A stretch of DNA of 64,000 nt from CAZRRV01 sp045660865. GTDB lineage: Bacteria; Bacillota; Clostridia; Oscillospirales; Acutalibacteraceae. Positions 7,488 through 14,786 of this stretch are shown piece after piece (position 1 is the first letter of the stretch; each line of letters begins with the position of its first letter). The stretch covers positions 35,284 to 99,283 of the forward strand of contig JAZREP010000028.1 of the NCBI GenBank assembly GCA_045660865.1, given 5' to 3'. Under the pieces are notes generated by a model, which saw only the letters and a program-made list of their open reading frames with translations, was not told where the DNA came from and searched no databases. The position numbers were made by a program, and so were the translations under genes.

Positions 7488-8357
7488 ATGAAAATCAAAA
7501 AAGCAATAATTCCGGCAGCAGGTTTAGGTACACGTGTTCTTCCTGCTTCAAAAGCAATCCCGAAAGAAATGTTACCCATTGTGGACAAGCCGGCTATTCA
7601 ATACATAGTTGAAGAAGCTGTTAAGGCAGGTATCACCGATATTCTTATTATCACCAACCGCGGTAAAGGCGCTATTGAGGACCATTTTGACCATTCCTTT
7701 GAGTTGGAATACACTATGCGTGAAAAGGGCAAAACCGCTATGGCTGACGAGGTTGCCAAGGTTGCAGGTTTAGCTAATATTTATTTCATCCGCCAAAAAG
7801 AAACTGCCGGACTTGGTCACGCTGTACTCTGCGCTAAGCGCTTTGTTGGTAACGACCCCTTTGCAGTATTGTACGGTGACGATGTAATTATCGGCGAAGA
7901 CCCGGCTATTGCTCAGCTCTGCCGTGCATACGAGCAACACGGCAAGGGTGTTGTAGGTATTAAAGAGGTTTCCGAAGAGGCAATTCAAAAATACAGTTCT
8001 ATGAAAACTGCTCATATCGCCGATAACCATTACTTTATTGATGATATGATTGAAAAACCGAAGCCGGAAGAAATTATGTCCTTGTTTTCTATCTTGGGCA
8101 GATGTGTGCTGCCTGCTGAAATTTTTGAAATCTTAGAGCATACTGAGCGAGGAGCCGGCGGTGAGTTGCAGCTTACCGACGCTATGAAAACTCTTGCCCG
8201 CCGTGATGGTATGATTGGTGTTGATTTCACCGGCACAAGATACGATATGGGTAATAAGCTTGGTATACTGCAAGCAAACATTGAGGTTGGTTTAAATCAC
8301 CCCGAGGTTGCAGAAGGCTTAAAAGAATATATTAAAGATTTGGCAAAAACACTTTAA
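7488..8357 (+). CDS. galU: UTP--glucose-1-phosphate uridylyltransferase
   Basis: 289 residues, normal length. The nucleotidyltransferase signature AAGLGTRVLPASKAIPKEMLP (residues 10-30) binds UTP; VDKPAIQYIVEEAV, the VLYGDDV metal site, ELQLTDAM and GTRYDMGNKLG follow in the GalU order. It makes UDP-glucose for glycolipid, exopolysaccharide or teichoic-acid glycosylation in the cytoplasm. AAAGGAG Shine-Dalgarno, 13 bases after the preceding gene. Last gene of the plus-strand operon; terminator at 8361-8389. Confidence 0.96.
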   Translation: MKIKKAIIPAAGLGTRVLPASKAIPKEMLPIVDKPAIQYIVEEAVKAGITDILIITNRGKGAIEDHFDHSFELEYTMREKGKTAMADEVAKVAGLANIYFIRQKETAGLGHAVLCAKRFVGNDPFAVLYGDDVIIGEDPAIAQLCRAYEQHGKGVVGIKEVSEEAIQKYSSMKTAHIADNHYFIDDMIEKPKPEEIMSLFSILGRCVLPAEIFEILEHTERGAGGELQLTDAMKTLARRDGMIGVDFTGTRYDMGNKLGILQANIEVGLNHPEVAEGLKEYIKDLAKTL

Positions 8358-8360
8358 TAA

Positions 8361-8389
8361 AAAAAGGATGGATTTTCCATCCTTTTTTT
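8361..8389 (+). terminator. intrinsic terminator after galU
   Basis: Stem AAAAAGGATGGA/TCCATCCTTTTT with a TTT loop and a T-run; starts 3 bases after the galU stop. Confidence 0.9.
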
Positions 8390-8393
8390 ATTA

Positions 8394-8422
8394 TTGAAAA
8401 ACACATTTTGCAATAGTATAAT
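8394..8422 (+). promoter_or_regulatory. sigma-A promoter
   Basis: TTGAAA (8394-8399), 17-bp spacer, TATAAT (8417-8422); 45 bases upstream of the lipoprotein ATG at 8467. Confidence 0.8.
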
Positions 8423-8466
8423 ATATGTAGCACTAATCTTATTATTTTTAGTCGGGAGGAATTAAA

Positions 8467-9507
8467 ATGAAAAGAATTTTATCAATGGTACTTGTACTGC
8501 TTTTGGTTTTTTCCTTTGCTGCTTGCAATAAAGGAGAGTCCTCCAAAACCGAAAGTGTTGAGTCCACATTCGTAGCGCCGACAAACTATGCTTCGGTGGT
8601 AATCGTTACTATCAATCCTCAGTTTAAATTGTATCTTGATGCACTCGGTCAGGTATTGGCAGTAGAGCCTCTTAACAAGGATGCAAAGAGTGTTGCTAAG
8701 AACATTGATACTACTACAGGTGATTTCCAAGCGGTTATTGACAATATTGTTCTTGCCGTTCATGACGGTGGTTTCATAAAAGAAAACGCAAAGGTTAATG
8801 TAGAGGTTGCGGAGATTAAAAACGATATAGTTAATCCCGAAGCCCTTATGACTACCGTTAAAGATTCCGCTGACAAAAGCTTTAAAAACATAGAAACTAA
8901 AGTCGAAGTGTCTGCTTCAATTAACAAAAACGTACATATTCATAAATATTCTGCCGCAACCTGCACAAAGGCTGCTACCTGCTCTTGCGGCGAAACACAA
9001 GGTGAAGCCTTGGCGCACAAGTTTAAGAACGGAAAATGTACTGTTTGCGATGCAACTGACCCGAATTACAAACCACCTACACCGGTCGCTAACAAAAAGG
9101 GTTCTTGGGTAGCTGAATTTGTAACTAAAACCGGAACTTATTGTAATGTCACTCTTATCTTAAACGGAACTCCTTCAATTGGTGTTGGTTTGGGCGACCC
9201 GCTTTCCTCTATGCCACAGGAAGTACAAAACGATATTAGAAAAAATAAAAACGACCCGAATTACAAGGAATCTTACATCGTTTATAAAGGTAAGGATTAT
9301 TGGGAAGCAAGAGGCGGCAGCTCTAAACTCGAACCCTTTGAAGAGAGCAATAACACCTTAACTTTAATATCTTCCATTAACGAAGAGGCTGTAATTGTAC
9401 TTACAAGAACAGGTGAAAACACTTTAACTGTTGAATCCATTACTCAACTTTTCAAAGAAATGATTGAAGATGTCCCTGTAGGCACAAAGCTTACATTTAA
9501 AAAATAA
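8467..9507 (+). CDS. lipoprotein with RsgI-middle-domain-like region
   Basis: 346 residues. A short basic start and hydrophobic stretch end in FSFAAC, a lipobox (Cys20). Residues about 42-115 (SVVIVTINPQFKLYLDALG then VLAVEPLNKDAKSV and GGFIKENAKVNVEV) closely follow the pattern of the extracytoplasmic domain of RsgI-type anti-sigma factors. Next is an H-x-Y...C-x-C...AH segment (about 158-196), common in clostridial surface proteins, and a C-terminal region (210-346) I do not recognise. There is no sigma factor gene beside it and no cytoplasmic anti-sigma segment, so it is not a canonical RsgI. Monocistronic: own promoter and terminator. Confidence 0.75.
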   Translation: MKRILSMVLVLLLVFSFAACNKGESSKTESVESTFVAPTNYASVVIVTINPQFKLYLDALGQVLAVEPLNKDAKSVAKNIDTTTGDFQAVIDNIVLAVHDGGFIKENAKVNVEVAEIKNDIVNPEALMTTVKDSADKSFKNIETKVEVSASINKNVHIHKYSAATCTKAATCSCGETQGEALAHKFKNGKCTVCDATDPNYKPPTPVANKKGSWVAEFVTKTGTYCNVTLILNGTPSIGVGLGDPLSSMPQEVQNDIRKNKNDPNYKESYIVYKGKDYWEARGGSSKLEPFEESNNTLTLISSINEEAVIVLTRTGENTLTVESITQLFKEMIEDVPVGTKLTFKK

Positions 9508-9508
9508 T

Positions 9509-9543
9509 AAAAAGCACGGGCGGTTTTCCGCCCGTGCTTTTTA
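9509..9543 (+). terminator. intrinsic terminator
   Basis: 15-bp GC-rich stem (9509-9523 with 9528-9542, loop TTTT) followed by Ts; directly after the lipoprotein stop. Confidence 0.9.
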
Positions 9544-9555
9544 TATGTGCATCGC

Positions 9556-9584
9556 TTGAACAAATTTTGTTGTTATGTTATAAT
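9556..9584 (+). promoter_or_regulatory. sigma-A promoter
   Basis: TTGAAC, 17-bp spacer, TATAAT; 38 bases upstream of the ATG at 9623. Confidence 0.8.
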
Positions 9585-9622
9585 TTCGGGAAAAGGGATT
9601 GTGCTTCAAGGGAGGGTTGGAT

Positions 9623-10777
9623 ATGAGAAAAGTTTTGGCACTTCTATTATTTATAACTTTTGTTTTTAATTTAGTCGCCTGCAATAATGATGAACAAGTA
9701 AAAATCACTTGCTCGAATTGTAATAAAAGCATTCCAATAAGCGCCGACTTTTGCGAATATTGTGATACAGCGATAGGAAAAACCAAAACAGAAAGCACGA
9801 CTAATTCCAGCGACAATTCAACCTCTAACGAAACTGCAGAAAGCAAGGCTGAAAAAACAAGCAAAGCTTCGTCCACCAGCACAACAAAACCATCCAACAA
9901 AACTCCTTCTACAACTGTTTCAACCGAACAAAAGCCTGCAGATAACACAATACCCGAGGGTGGCATCTATTTTATAAGCGTTTCGAACAAAACATTATCG
10001 CAAGGCAAAAAGTTCCCCACAAAACCGCAACATTATGACACTTATACGTACGAGGATTATAAATATACTTTCGATAATTCTTTGGGTGGTTGGGCAGTTA
10101 GCGTAATACATAAAGATAAGGTTAAATATTCTTCTGTATTATCATCAATTGCGGGGGCACCGATAAAAAGTTTGTACTACACTTTTAGGGGTTGTACAAA
10201 AATGAAGGAGTCACCTGCTATTCCCCATACAGTGACCGATATGACGGCCTCCTTTATGGATTGCAGTTCTTTACGGTCGGCACCAACATTACCCGAAAGT
10301 GTTAAAAGTTTATCCTTTGCTTTTAGTTATTGTAAATCATTAGTTTCTGCACCAAAAATACCCAGTGGTGTGACAGATTTAACCCGTACGTTTGAATGGT
10401 GCTCCTCATTAACTAAAGCGCCCGAAATTCCTAATAATGTAACCAATATGTTATTAACTTTTTCAAATTGTCGTTCTCTTGTTATCGCTCCGCAAATACC
10501 CAACGGAGTCACCTACTTGTCTTATGCATTTGAAAATTGCTACTCTCTAACTACTGCTCCTGCCGTTATTCCAAGAAGTGTTGAAACAATGAGAGGTGCG
10601 TTCAAGGGTTGCGAGGCCCTCACGGGAGAAATTACTGTAAACGCCATATTAAGCGGTGATGAGTCTAATGAATCACCAATCAATTCTTGCTTTGACGGAA
10701 CGGCAAAGCCAATTATTTTAATAGGCTCCAATTTATTGCCAGAGTTTAATAAATGGGAAAACATTACTATTAAATAG
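9623..10777 (+). CDS. lipoprotein with zinc-ribbon-like Cys pairs and BspA-type leucine-rich repeats
   Basis: 384 residues from ATG at 9623 (GGGAGGG 6 bases upstream; an earlier in-frame ATG lacks a site). Signal peptide with lipobox NLVAC. Just after it, CSNC...CEYC resembles a zinc ribbon, unusual for an exported protein. Residues 45-100 are Ser/Thr/Asn/Lys-rich, a likely wall-spanning linker. From about residue 177 to 340 (bases 10153-10640) there are about six repeats of 22-23 residues with the pattern C-x-SL-x-x-AP-x-IP-x-x-VT-x-L-x-x-x-F, a BspA/DUF285-like leucine-rich repeat. A surface binding role is inferred from family only. Confidence 0.8.
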   Translation: MRKVLALLLFITFVFNLVACNNDEQVKITCSNCNKSIPISADFCEYCDTAIGKTKTESTTNSSDNSTSNETAESKAEKTSKASSTSTTKPSNKTPSTTVSTEQKPADNTIPEGGIYFISVSNKTLSQGKKFPTKPQHYDTYTYEDYKYTFDNSLGGWAVSVIHKDKVKYSSVLSSIAGAPIKSLYYTFRGCTKMKESPAIPHTVTDMTASFMDCSSLRSAPTLPESVKSLSFAFSYCKSLVSAPKIPSGVTDLTRTFEWCSSLTKAPEIPNNVTNMLLTFSNCRSLVIAPQIPNGVTYLSYAFENCYSLTTAPAVIPRSVETMRGAFKGCEALTGEITVNAILSGDESNESPINSCFDGTAKPIILIGSNLLPEFNKWENITIK

Positions 10778-10778
10778 T

Positions 10779-10815
10779 TAAACAAAAGGACGGCATTTCG
10801 CCGTCCTTTTGTTTA
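10779..10815. terminator. bidirectional intrinsic terminator
   Basis: 16-bp perfect stem (10779-10794 with 10800-10815, loop ATTTC), between the converging LRR lipoprotein gene and the minus-strand small gene. Confidence 0.9.
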
Positions 10816-10986
10816 TTCATTATTTTCCATATTTTCCATTGCGTATTTACAGCATTGAAGCACTAACAAATTAAATGAAACATTATTTTTCTGTGCCTCT
10901 TCTTGTAATTTATCAAACAGTGGCTCGGTAAAACGAATAGTGCGGGCAATATTTGCGCTTTTTAATTCATTATCTATTTTAAACAT
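10813..10986 (-). CDS. small ribbon-helix-helix-like DNA-binding protein
   Basis: 57 residues if started at ATG 10986 (MFKIDNELKSANIARTIRFT); ATG 10992 or GTG 10998 would add 2 to 4 residues, and GGTGA fits 10986 best. The core ARTIRFTEPLFDKLQEEAQKNNVSFNLLVLQCCKYAMENM has the beta-strand (TIRF), helix, turn with N-x-S-x-N, helix layout of the Arc/CopG/MetJ class. Such proteins bind palindromes as dimers. A palindrome with 13-bp arms lies just upstream (11014-11043), so autoregulation and control of the divergent microprotein gene is likely (inference). Confidence 0.65.
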   Translation of the reverse strand: MFKIDNELKSANIARTIRFTEPLFDKLQEEAQKNNVSFNLLVLQCCKYAMENMENNE

Positions 10987-11013
10987 TTTCATCACCACTA
11001 TAATATTATGCTT

Positions 11014-11043
11014 ATTTTCGGTTATATTTATATAACCGAAAAT
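11014..11043. promoter_or_regulatory. long palindrome, probable operator
   Basis: ATTTTCGGTTATA, TTTA, TATAACCGAAAAT: arms 11014-11026 and 11031-11043, all 13 bases matching. It lies between the divergent small genes, ends 2 bases before the -35 of the plus-strand gene and covers the expected core promoter of the minus-strand gene. There is no T-run on either side, so it is not a normal terminator. Confidence 0.7.
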
Positions 11044-11045
11044 GG

Positions 11046-11074
11046 TTGTATAACTTTAAAAATTGTGTTACAAT
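11046..11074 (+). promoter_or_regulatory. promoter of the Cys-rich microprotein gene
   Basis: TTGTAT, 17-bp spacer, TACAAT, 17 bases before the ATG at 11092. Confidence 0.6.
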
Positions 11075-11091
11075 GCTATTGAGGTGAGTTT

Positions 11092-11262
11092 ATGAAATGC
11101 GAAAATTTCTTTTGTATGTATCAAGAAAATGGCGAATGCCTTTTAGATGAAATCTCTATTGATGTTTCAGGGGAATGCGATAGTTGTATTTATATAGATA
11201 TTCCAGAATCGGATTTAATTAAATATAAAACTAATATTAGAAATAAAATCGAAAATCACTAA
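11092..11262 (+). CDS. Cys-rich microprotein (DUF1540-like)
   Basis: 56 residues, beginning MKCENFFCMYQENGEC. GAGGTGAG stands 4 to 8 bases before the ATG. Cysteines at 3, 8, 16, 29 and 32 with C-x4-C-x7-C-x12-C-x2-C spacing recall small clostridial Cys-rich (DUF1540-like) metal-binding proteins. The C-terminal third (ESDLIKYKTNIRNKIE) is a charged helix. Divergent from the ribbon-helix-helix-like gene across a shared palindrome. Function unknown; metal binding is inferred. Confidence 0.65.
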   Translation: MKCENFFCMYQENGECLLDEISIDVSGECDSCIYIDIPESDLIKYKTNIRNKIENH

Positions 11263-11282
11263 ACACCCCGACAAAGATAAAC

Positions 11283-11326
11283 AAAATCGGGGCGCTCTCT
11301 GTAGCGAGGGCGCCCCGATTTTTTAA
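11283..11326. terminator. intrinsic terminator between convergent genes
   Basis: AAAATCGGGGCGC pairs with GCGCCCCGATTTT across a 16-base interior that itself may pair partly; T-run at 11319-11324. Serves the microprotein gene and probably pdaB on the other strand. Confidence 0.85.
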
Positions 11327-12075
11327 TTATTAGTTATTTGCTTGCCGGTGTGGTCGATGGTGTAGTTGTCTTTATAAATTAAGTCGCTTATAAAGACAAA
11401 CTCGTAGCCTTGCTTTGTCAGTTGCTCTAATATGGTTGGCAGTGCTTCGGGAGTATGGTCGGCGTCGTTATGGAAAAGGACGATTGAGCCGTTTTTTACA
11501 TTGCTTACTACCCTATTAGCAATTGATTCGGCGGTTGCATTATCCTTCCAGTCCAAACTATCAACATCCCACTGGATTGTATACATATCTATACTATCTA
11601 CTGCCGAGATTACCGAATTGTTATAGTCGCCGTAAGGGGGTCTGAACAATGTCGGTGTTTTGCCTGTAACCTTGGCAATTTTTTCGTTACAGTTTTTTAG
11701 TTCCTCAATCATTTGCGCTGTAGACAGCTGGGACATATGCGGATGGGTATTTGAATGGTTTTGAATTTGGTGACCCGCTTTTGACAATTGTTTTACCGAT
11801 TGCGGATATTTATCGACCCAAGCGCCGACTACAAAAAAGGTTGCTTTAACCTTATATTTGCCCAAAATTTCGATTAGTTCTTCGGTGTCGTCATTACCCC
11901 ACGCCGCATCAAATGATATTGCTATCTGCTTTTTTTCGGTCCCGACAGAGTAAATAGGCAGCAGCCGTTCGCTGTTTGCAAATACGCCTATAGAACAGAC
12001 CATCACAGTAACAAAACATAGCACCGCTGCGCAAATTCCTGTTGCCTGTTTTTTAGTTAATATCACATATCTCAT
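11323..12075 (-). CDS. pdaB: polysaccharide deacetylase, PdaB-type sporulation protein
   Basis: 250 residues. A single N-terminal hydrophobic helix (about 11-32) anchors or exports it. The NodB domain is complete: motif 1 ISFDAAWGNDDTEELIEIL with the catalytic Asp pair in PdaB-style AWGNDDT form, motif 2 NHSNTHPHMS (metal His residues), motif 3 RPPYGDYN, motif 4 WDVDSLDW, motif 5 IVLFHN. PdaB acts in maintaining spores in Bacillus. Start ATG at 12075 with AAGGGGA 7 bases upstream. Monocistronic and divergent from purA. Exact subfamily is from motif similarity. Confidence 0.85.
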   Translation of the reverse strand: MRYVILTKKQATGICAAVLCFVTVMVCSIGVFANSERLLPIYSVGTEKKQIAISFDAAWGNDDTEELIEILGKYKVKATFFVVGAWVDKYPQSVKQLSKAGHQIQNHSNTHPHMSQLSTAQMIEELKNCNEKIAKVTGKTPTLFRPPYGDYNNSVISAVDSIDMYTIQWDVDSLDWKDNATAESIANRVVSNVKNGSIVLFHNDADHTPEALPTILEQLTKQGYEFVFISDLIYKDNYTIDHTGKQITNN

Positions 12076-12146
12076 AATACTATCCCCTTTAGTACACTCC
12101 TATGAGGGACAAGAGCCGAAATATGCGGAAATTTTGAAAATTTTAC

Positions 12147-12175
12147 TATACATTGACATAAAAGTATGGTACAAT
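12147..12175 (+). promoter_or_regulatory. probable purA promoter (extended -10)
   Basis: TATACA (12147-12152), 17-bp spacer, TGG-TACAAT (-10 at 12170-12175, TG at 12167-12168). The predicted start falls at about 12182, the first base pair of the inverted-repeat element. A nearby TTGACA (12153-12158) is too close to this -10. Confidence 0.5.
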
Positions 12176-12182
12176 TACTGAG

Positions 12183-12457
12183 TAAGCAAACACGACTAAT
12201 CCTAATCTGATTTTAAGGGTAAGATTTTCGTCTTTGCATTGTTAAAATACTCGTTAATCCATTAGGATTAACTGCGTTTTGTGCCTCGCACAGCCAAAAA
12301 TCTTTCTCCTTAAAATTCTTCGACCTAAAACGAACAGAATTTTGAGTGATTTTTGGTGCGGAAGAATCCGTAAGACTAACGTCTACGAATGATGACAAAC
12401 CGAAAAGCATCGAAATTATGCCGTTTTAGGCAGTTTCGGACTAGTCGTGTTTGCTTA
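12183..12457. mobile_element. 275-bp inverted-repeat-bounded element (MITE-like) in the purA leader
   Basis: Perfect 16-bp terminal inverted repeats: TAAGCAAACACGACTA at 12183-12198 and its complement at 12442-12457. The outer TA on each side is compatible with a TA target duplication. Inside are several hairpins: 12253-12272 (8 bp, loop ATTA), 12281-12291 (GTGC/GCAC), and a two-tier stem 12294-12302/12348-12356 enclosing 12309-12318/12337-12346. There is no transposase; a 65-codon minus-strand open frame inside looks incidental. Size, inverted ends and lack of coding suit a miniature inverted-repeat element. A dedicated structured RNA leader is the alternative. Confidence 0.6.
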
Positions 12458-12480
12458 AATTATGTAAAGGAATGATTGTG

Positions 12481-13758
12481 ATGGTAAAAGCAGTTGTTGG
12501 CGCAAACTGGGGCGACGAGGGTAAGGGCAAAATTACAGATATGCTCGCAGGCACCTCTGATATAGTTGTCCGTTTCCAGGGCGGTGCTAACGCAGGACAC
12601 ACAATAAAAAACAACTACGGCAAATTTGCTTTGCACATTTTGCCTTCCGGTGTATTCAACGGCAATGTAACAAACGTTATCGGCACCGGTGTAGCGTTGA
12701 ATATTGACCAGTTTATTAAGGAATTGAACGAAATCGTTGACCGCGGCGTACCGATGCCCAAGATTTGCATCTCTAACCGTGCGCAGATGGTTATGCCCTA
12801 TCATATTCTTTTTGACTGTTACGAGGAGGAGCGTCTTGGCAAAAACAGCTTTGGCTCCACCAAGTCGGGCATTGCTCCTTTCTATTCTGACAAATACGCT
12901 AAGATTGGTTTCCAGGTTTGTGAGTTATTTGATGAAGAAGCTCTCTATAAGCGTTTGTGCGCTATCGTAGAGGTAAAGAACACCCTTATTCGTTCACTCT
13001 ACAATAAGCCGGAGCTTAATGTTGACGAGATTTTTAAAACAATGCTTACTTGGCGTGACCAAATCAAGGATTTCGTTACAGATACTCACGTGCTTCTCCG
13101 TGATGCCGAGAAGGCAGGTAAAACCATTTTATTAGAGGGTCAGTTAGGCTCTTTAAAGGATACCGATTACGGTATTTATCCTATGGTTACCTCCTCTTCC
13201 ACCTTGGCTGGCTACGGTGCAATCGGTGCAGGCGTACCGCCTTATGCTATCAAAGAAATTATCACTGTTGTTAAGGCTTATTCCAGCGCAGTTGGCGCAG
13301 GCGCTTTCGTCAGTGAAATTTTTGGCGAGGAAGCCGAAAAAATGCGTAACAACGGTGCAGACGGCGGCGAATACGGCGCCACCACCGGCAGACCCCGTCG
13401 TATGGGTTGGTTTGACGCAGTAGCTACACGTTACGGCTGCGAGGTACAGAGCGCAACACAGGTTGTTTTGACAGTTATTGATGCTCTTGGTTATTTGGAT
13501 GAAATTCCGATTTGTACCGGCTATGAAATTGACGGTAAAATCACAAAAGAATTCCCTGTTACTCCGCTTTTGGAGAAGGCAAAACCCGTACTCACTGTTT
13601 TGCCCGGCTGGAAATGTGATGTTTCGGGTATCACCGAGTATGACAAGTTGCCTGAAAACTGCCGTAAATATATTGAGTTTATTGAGAAAGAAATCGGTGT
13701 TCCGATCACTATGGTTTCCAACGGCCCTGCAAGAGAGAATATCATTTATAAAAAATAA
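12481..13758 (+). CDS. purA: adenylosuccinate synthetase
   Basis: 425 residues from ATG at 12481 (AAAGGA 9 bases upstream; ATG 12472 touches that site and is unlikely). It joins IMP and aspartate using GTP to make adenylosuccinate, the first committed step to AMP. GANWGDEGKGKITD (P-loop-like, residues 6-19), GGANAGHT, SNRAQMVMPYH, GSTKSGIAPFY, EGQLGSLKDTDYGIYPMVTSSS and TGRPRRMGWFD are all in place. The 5' leader is occupied by the 275-bp inverted-repeat element. The next gene follows after 17 bases, so the two are probably cotranscribed. Confidence 0.97.
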   Translation: MVKAVVGANWGDEGKGKITDMLAGTSDIVVRFQGGANAGHTIKNNYGKFALHILPSGVFNGNVTNVIGTGVALNIDQFIKELNEIVDRGVPMPKICISNRAQMVMPYHILFDCYEEERLGKNSFGSTKSGIAPFYSDKYAKIGFQVCELFDEEALYKRLCAIVEVKNTLIRSLYNKPELNVDEIFKTMLTWRDQIKDFVTDTHVLLRDAEKAGKTILLEGQLGSLKDTDYGIYPMVTSSSTLAGYGAIGAGVPPYAIKEIITVVKAYSSAVGAGAFVSEIFGEEAEKMRNNGADGGEYGATTGRPRRMGWFDAVATRYGCEVQSATQVVLTVIDALGYLDEIPICTGYEIDGKITKEFPVTPLLEKAKPVLTVLPGWKCDVSGITEYDKLPENCRKYIEFIEKEIGVPITMVSNGPARENIIYKK

Positions 13759-13775
13759 ATTAGTGGGTGTGTGCC

Positions 13776-14747
13776 ATGAAATTTACTTATAATGACCAAG
13801 TGGGTGCCCATGAAGGCTTTTGCGTAATTAAGTCTTCCGAACAAAAAACAACCGCAAAGGGTATCCCTTACTTAGATATGATTTTATCCGATGCTGACGG
13901 CGAAATTTCCGCAAAGTATTGGGACTTTAATCCCGACACCAGCGAGCCCTATCGCGCGGGCGAAATTGTTAAGGTGAGGGGCACAATTTCTAAGTACAAC
14001 GGCGCCGACCAATTTCGTGTCGAGCGTATTCGCCACGCTAACGATAACGACCAATACGATATGAACGATTTGGTTAAATCGGCAGAGTATGACAGCGCAG
14101 CAATGTTTGACGAGCTTAAAAGCACGGCGTTGGACATTGAAGACTCCAATATGAAAAAGCTGGTGCTCTATTTATTGGAACAAAACCGCGAAAAGATGCT
14201 TTATTGGCCTGCGGCTTTTAGACTGCACCACGCTGTTAGAGGCGGTCTTTTGTACCACACATTATCAATCATCCGTTTAGCCCAAAGCGTTTGCGCTATT
14301 TATCCCCACATCAACCGTGACCTACTTTTTTCGGGCGCAATTTTACACGATATTGCAAAGCTTGATGAGTTTGAGGTTAATGATACGGGTGTGGCTACGG
14401 GATATTCGATTGAGGGTAATTTAATAGGTCATTTGGCCAAAGGTGCTATTTTAATTGACCGTGCCGCAAAGGAGCTCGGCGTACCACAGGAAATTGCAAT
14501 TTTATTGGAGCATATGGTCCTTTCTCACCACGGCGAGCCGGAATTTGGTGCTGCAGTCAGACCTATGCTGCTTGAAGCTGAGGTTTTATCTGAACTGGAT
14601 ATGCTTGATGCACGCATTTACGAAATGAGCGAAGCTATTTCAGAGACCGAAATCGGAGGTTTCACAGGTCGTATGTGGGCGCTTGACAACCGCAAGTTGT
14701 TCAACCACGGTATGATGCCTTGCGAGCCCAAAGCAAAAATTATATAA
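13776..14747 (+). CDS. yhaM: YhaM-type 3'-5' exoribonuclease (OB fold plus HD domain)
   Basis: 323 residues from ATG at 13776. The first 90 residues form an OB-fold nucleic-acid-binding module (GIPYLDMILSDADGEISAKYWD, VKVRGTISKYNGADQFRVERIR). The second half is an HD phosphohydrolase domain: HHAVRGGLLYHTL, FSGAILHDIAKLDEF with the HD doublet, EHMVLSHHG and a late Asp (ELDMLDAR). This order is that of B. subtilis YhaM, a Mn-dependent 3'-5' exoribonuclease. GTGGG lies about 9 bases upstream of the start. Follows purA closely; bidirectional terminator after it. Confidence 0.88.
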   Translation: MKFTYNDQVGAHEGFCVIKSSEQKTTAKGIPYLDMILSDADGEISAKYWDFNPDTSEPYRAGEIVKVRGTISKYNGADQFRVERIRHANDNDQYDMNDLVKSAEYDSAAMFDELKSTALDIEDSNMKKLVLYLLEQNREKMLYWPAAFRLHHAVRGGLLYHTLSIIRLAQSVCAIYPHINRDLLFSGAILHDIAKLDEFEVNDTGVATGYSIEGNLIGHLAKGAILIDRAAKELGVPQEIAILLEHMVLSHHGEPEFGAAVRPMLLEAEVLSELDMLDARIYEMSEAISETEIGGFTGRMWALDNRKLFNHGMMPCEPKAKII

Positions 14748-14748
14748 C

Positions 14749-14779
14749 AAAAAGAGCTGAGCATTCGCTCAGCTCTTTT
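14749..14779. terminator. bidirectional intrinsic terminator
   Basis: AAAAGAGCTGAGC / GCTCAGCTCTTTT with loop ATTC (14763-14766), A-run and T-run on the two sides; separates convergent yhaM-like and peptidase genes. Confidence 0.9.
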
Positions 14780-14786
14780 ATTTTAT

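Noticed and set aside
10153..10640. Tandem DNA repeat or CRISPR-like array
   Set aside because: The periodicity is at protein level (22-23-residue leucine-rich repeats); DNA units are divergent and lie inside a coding frame.
12213..12410. 65-codon minus-strand open frame
   Set aside because: It lies inside the inverted-repeat element, has no ribosome-binding site, and no recognisable protein pattern; treated as incidental to the repeat.
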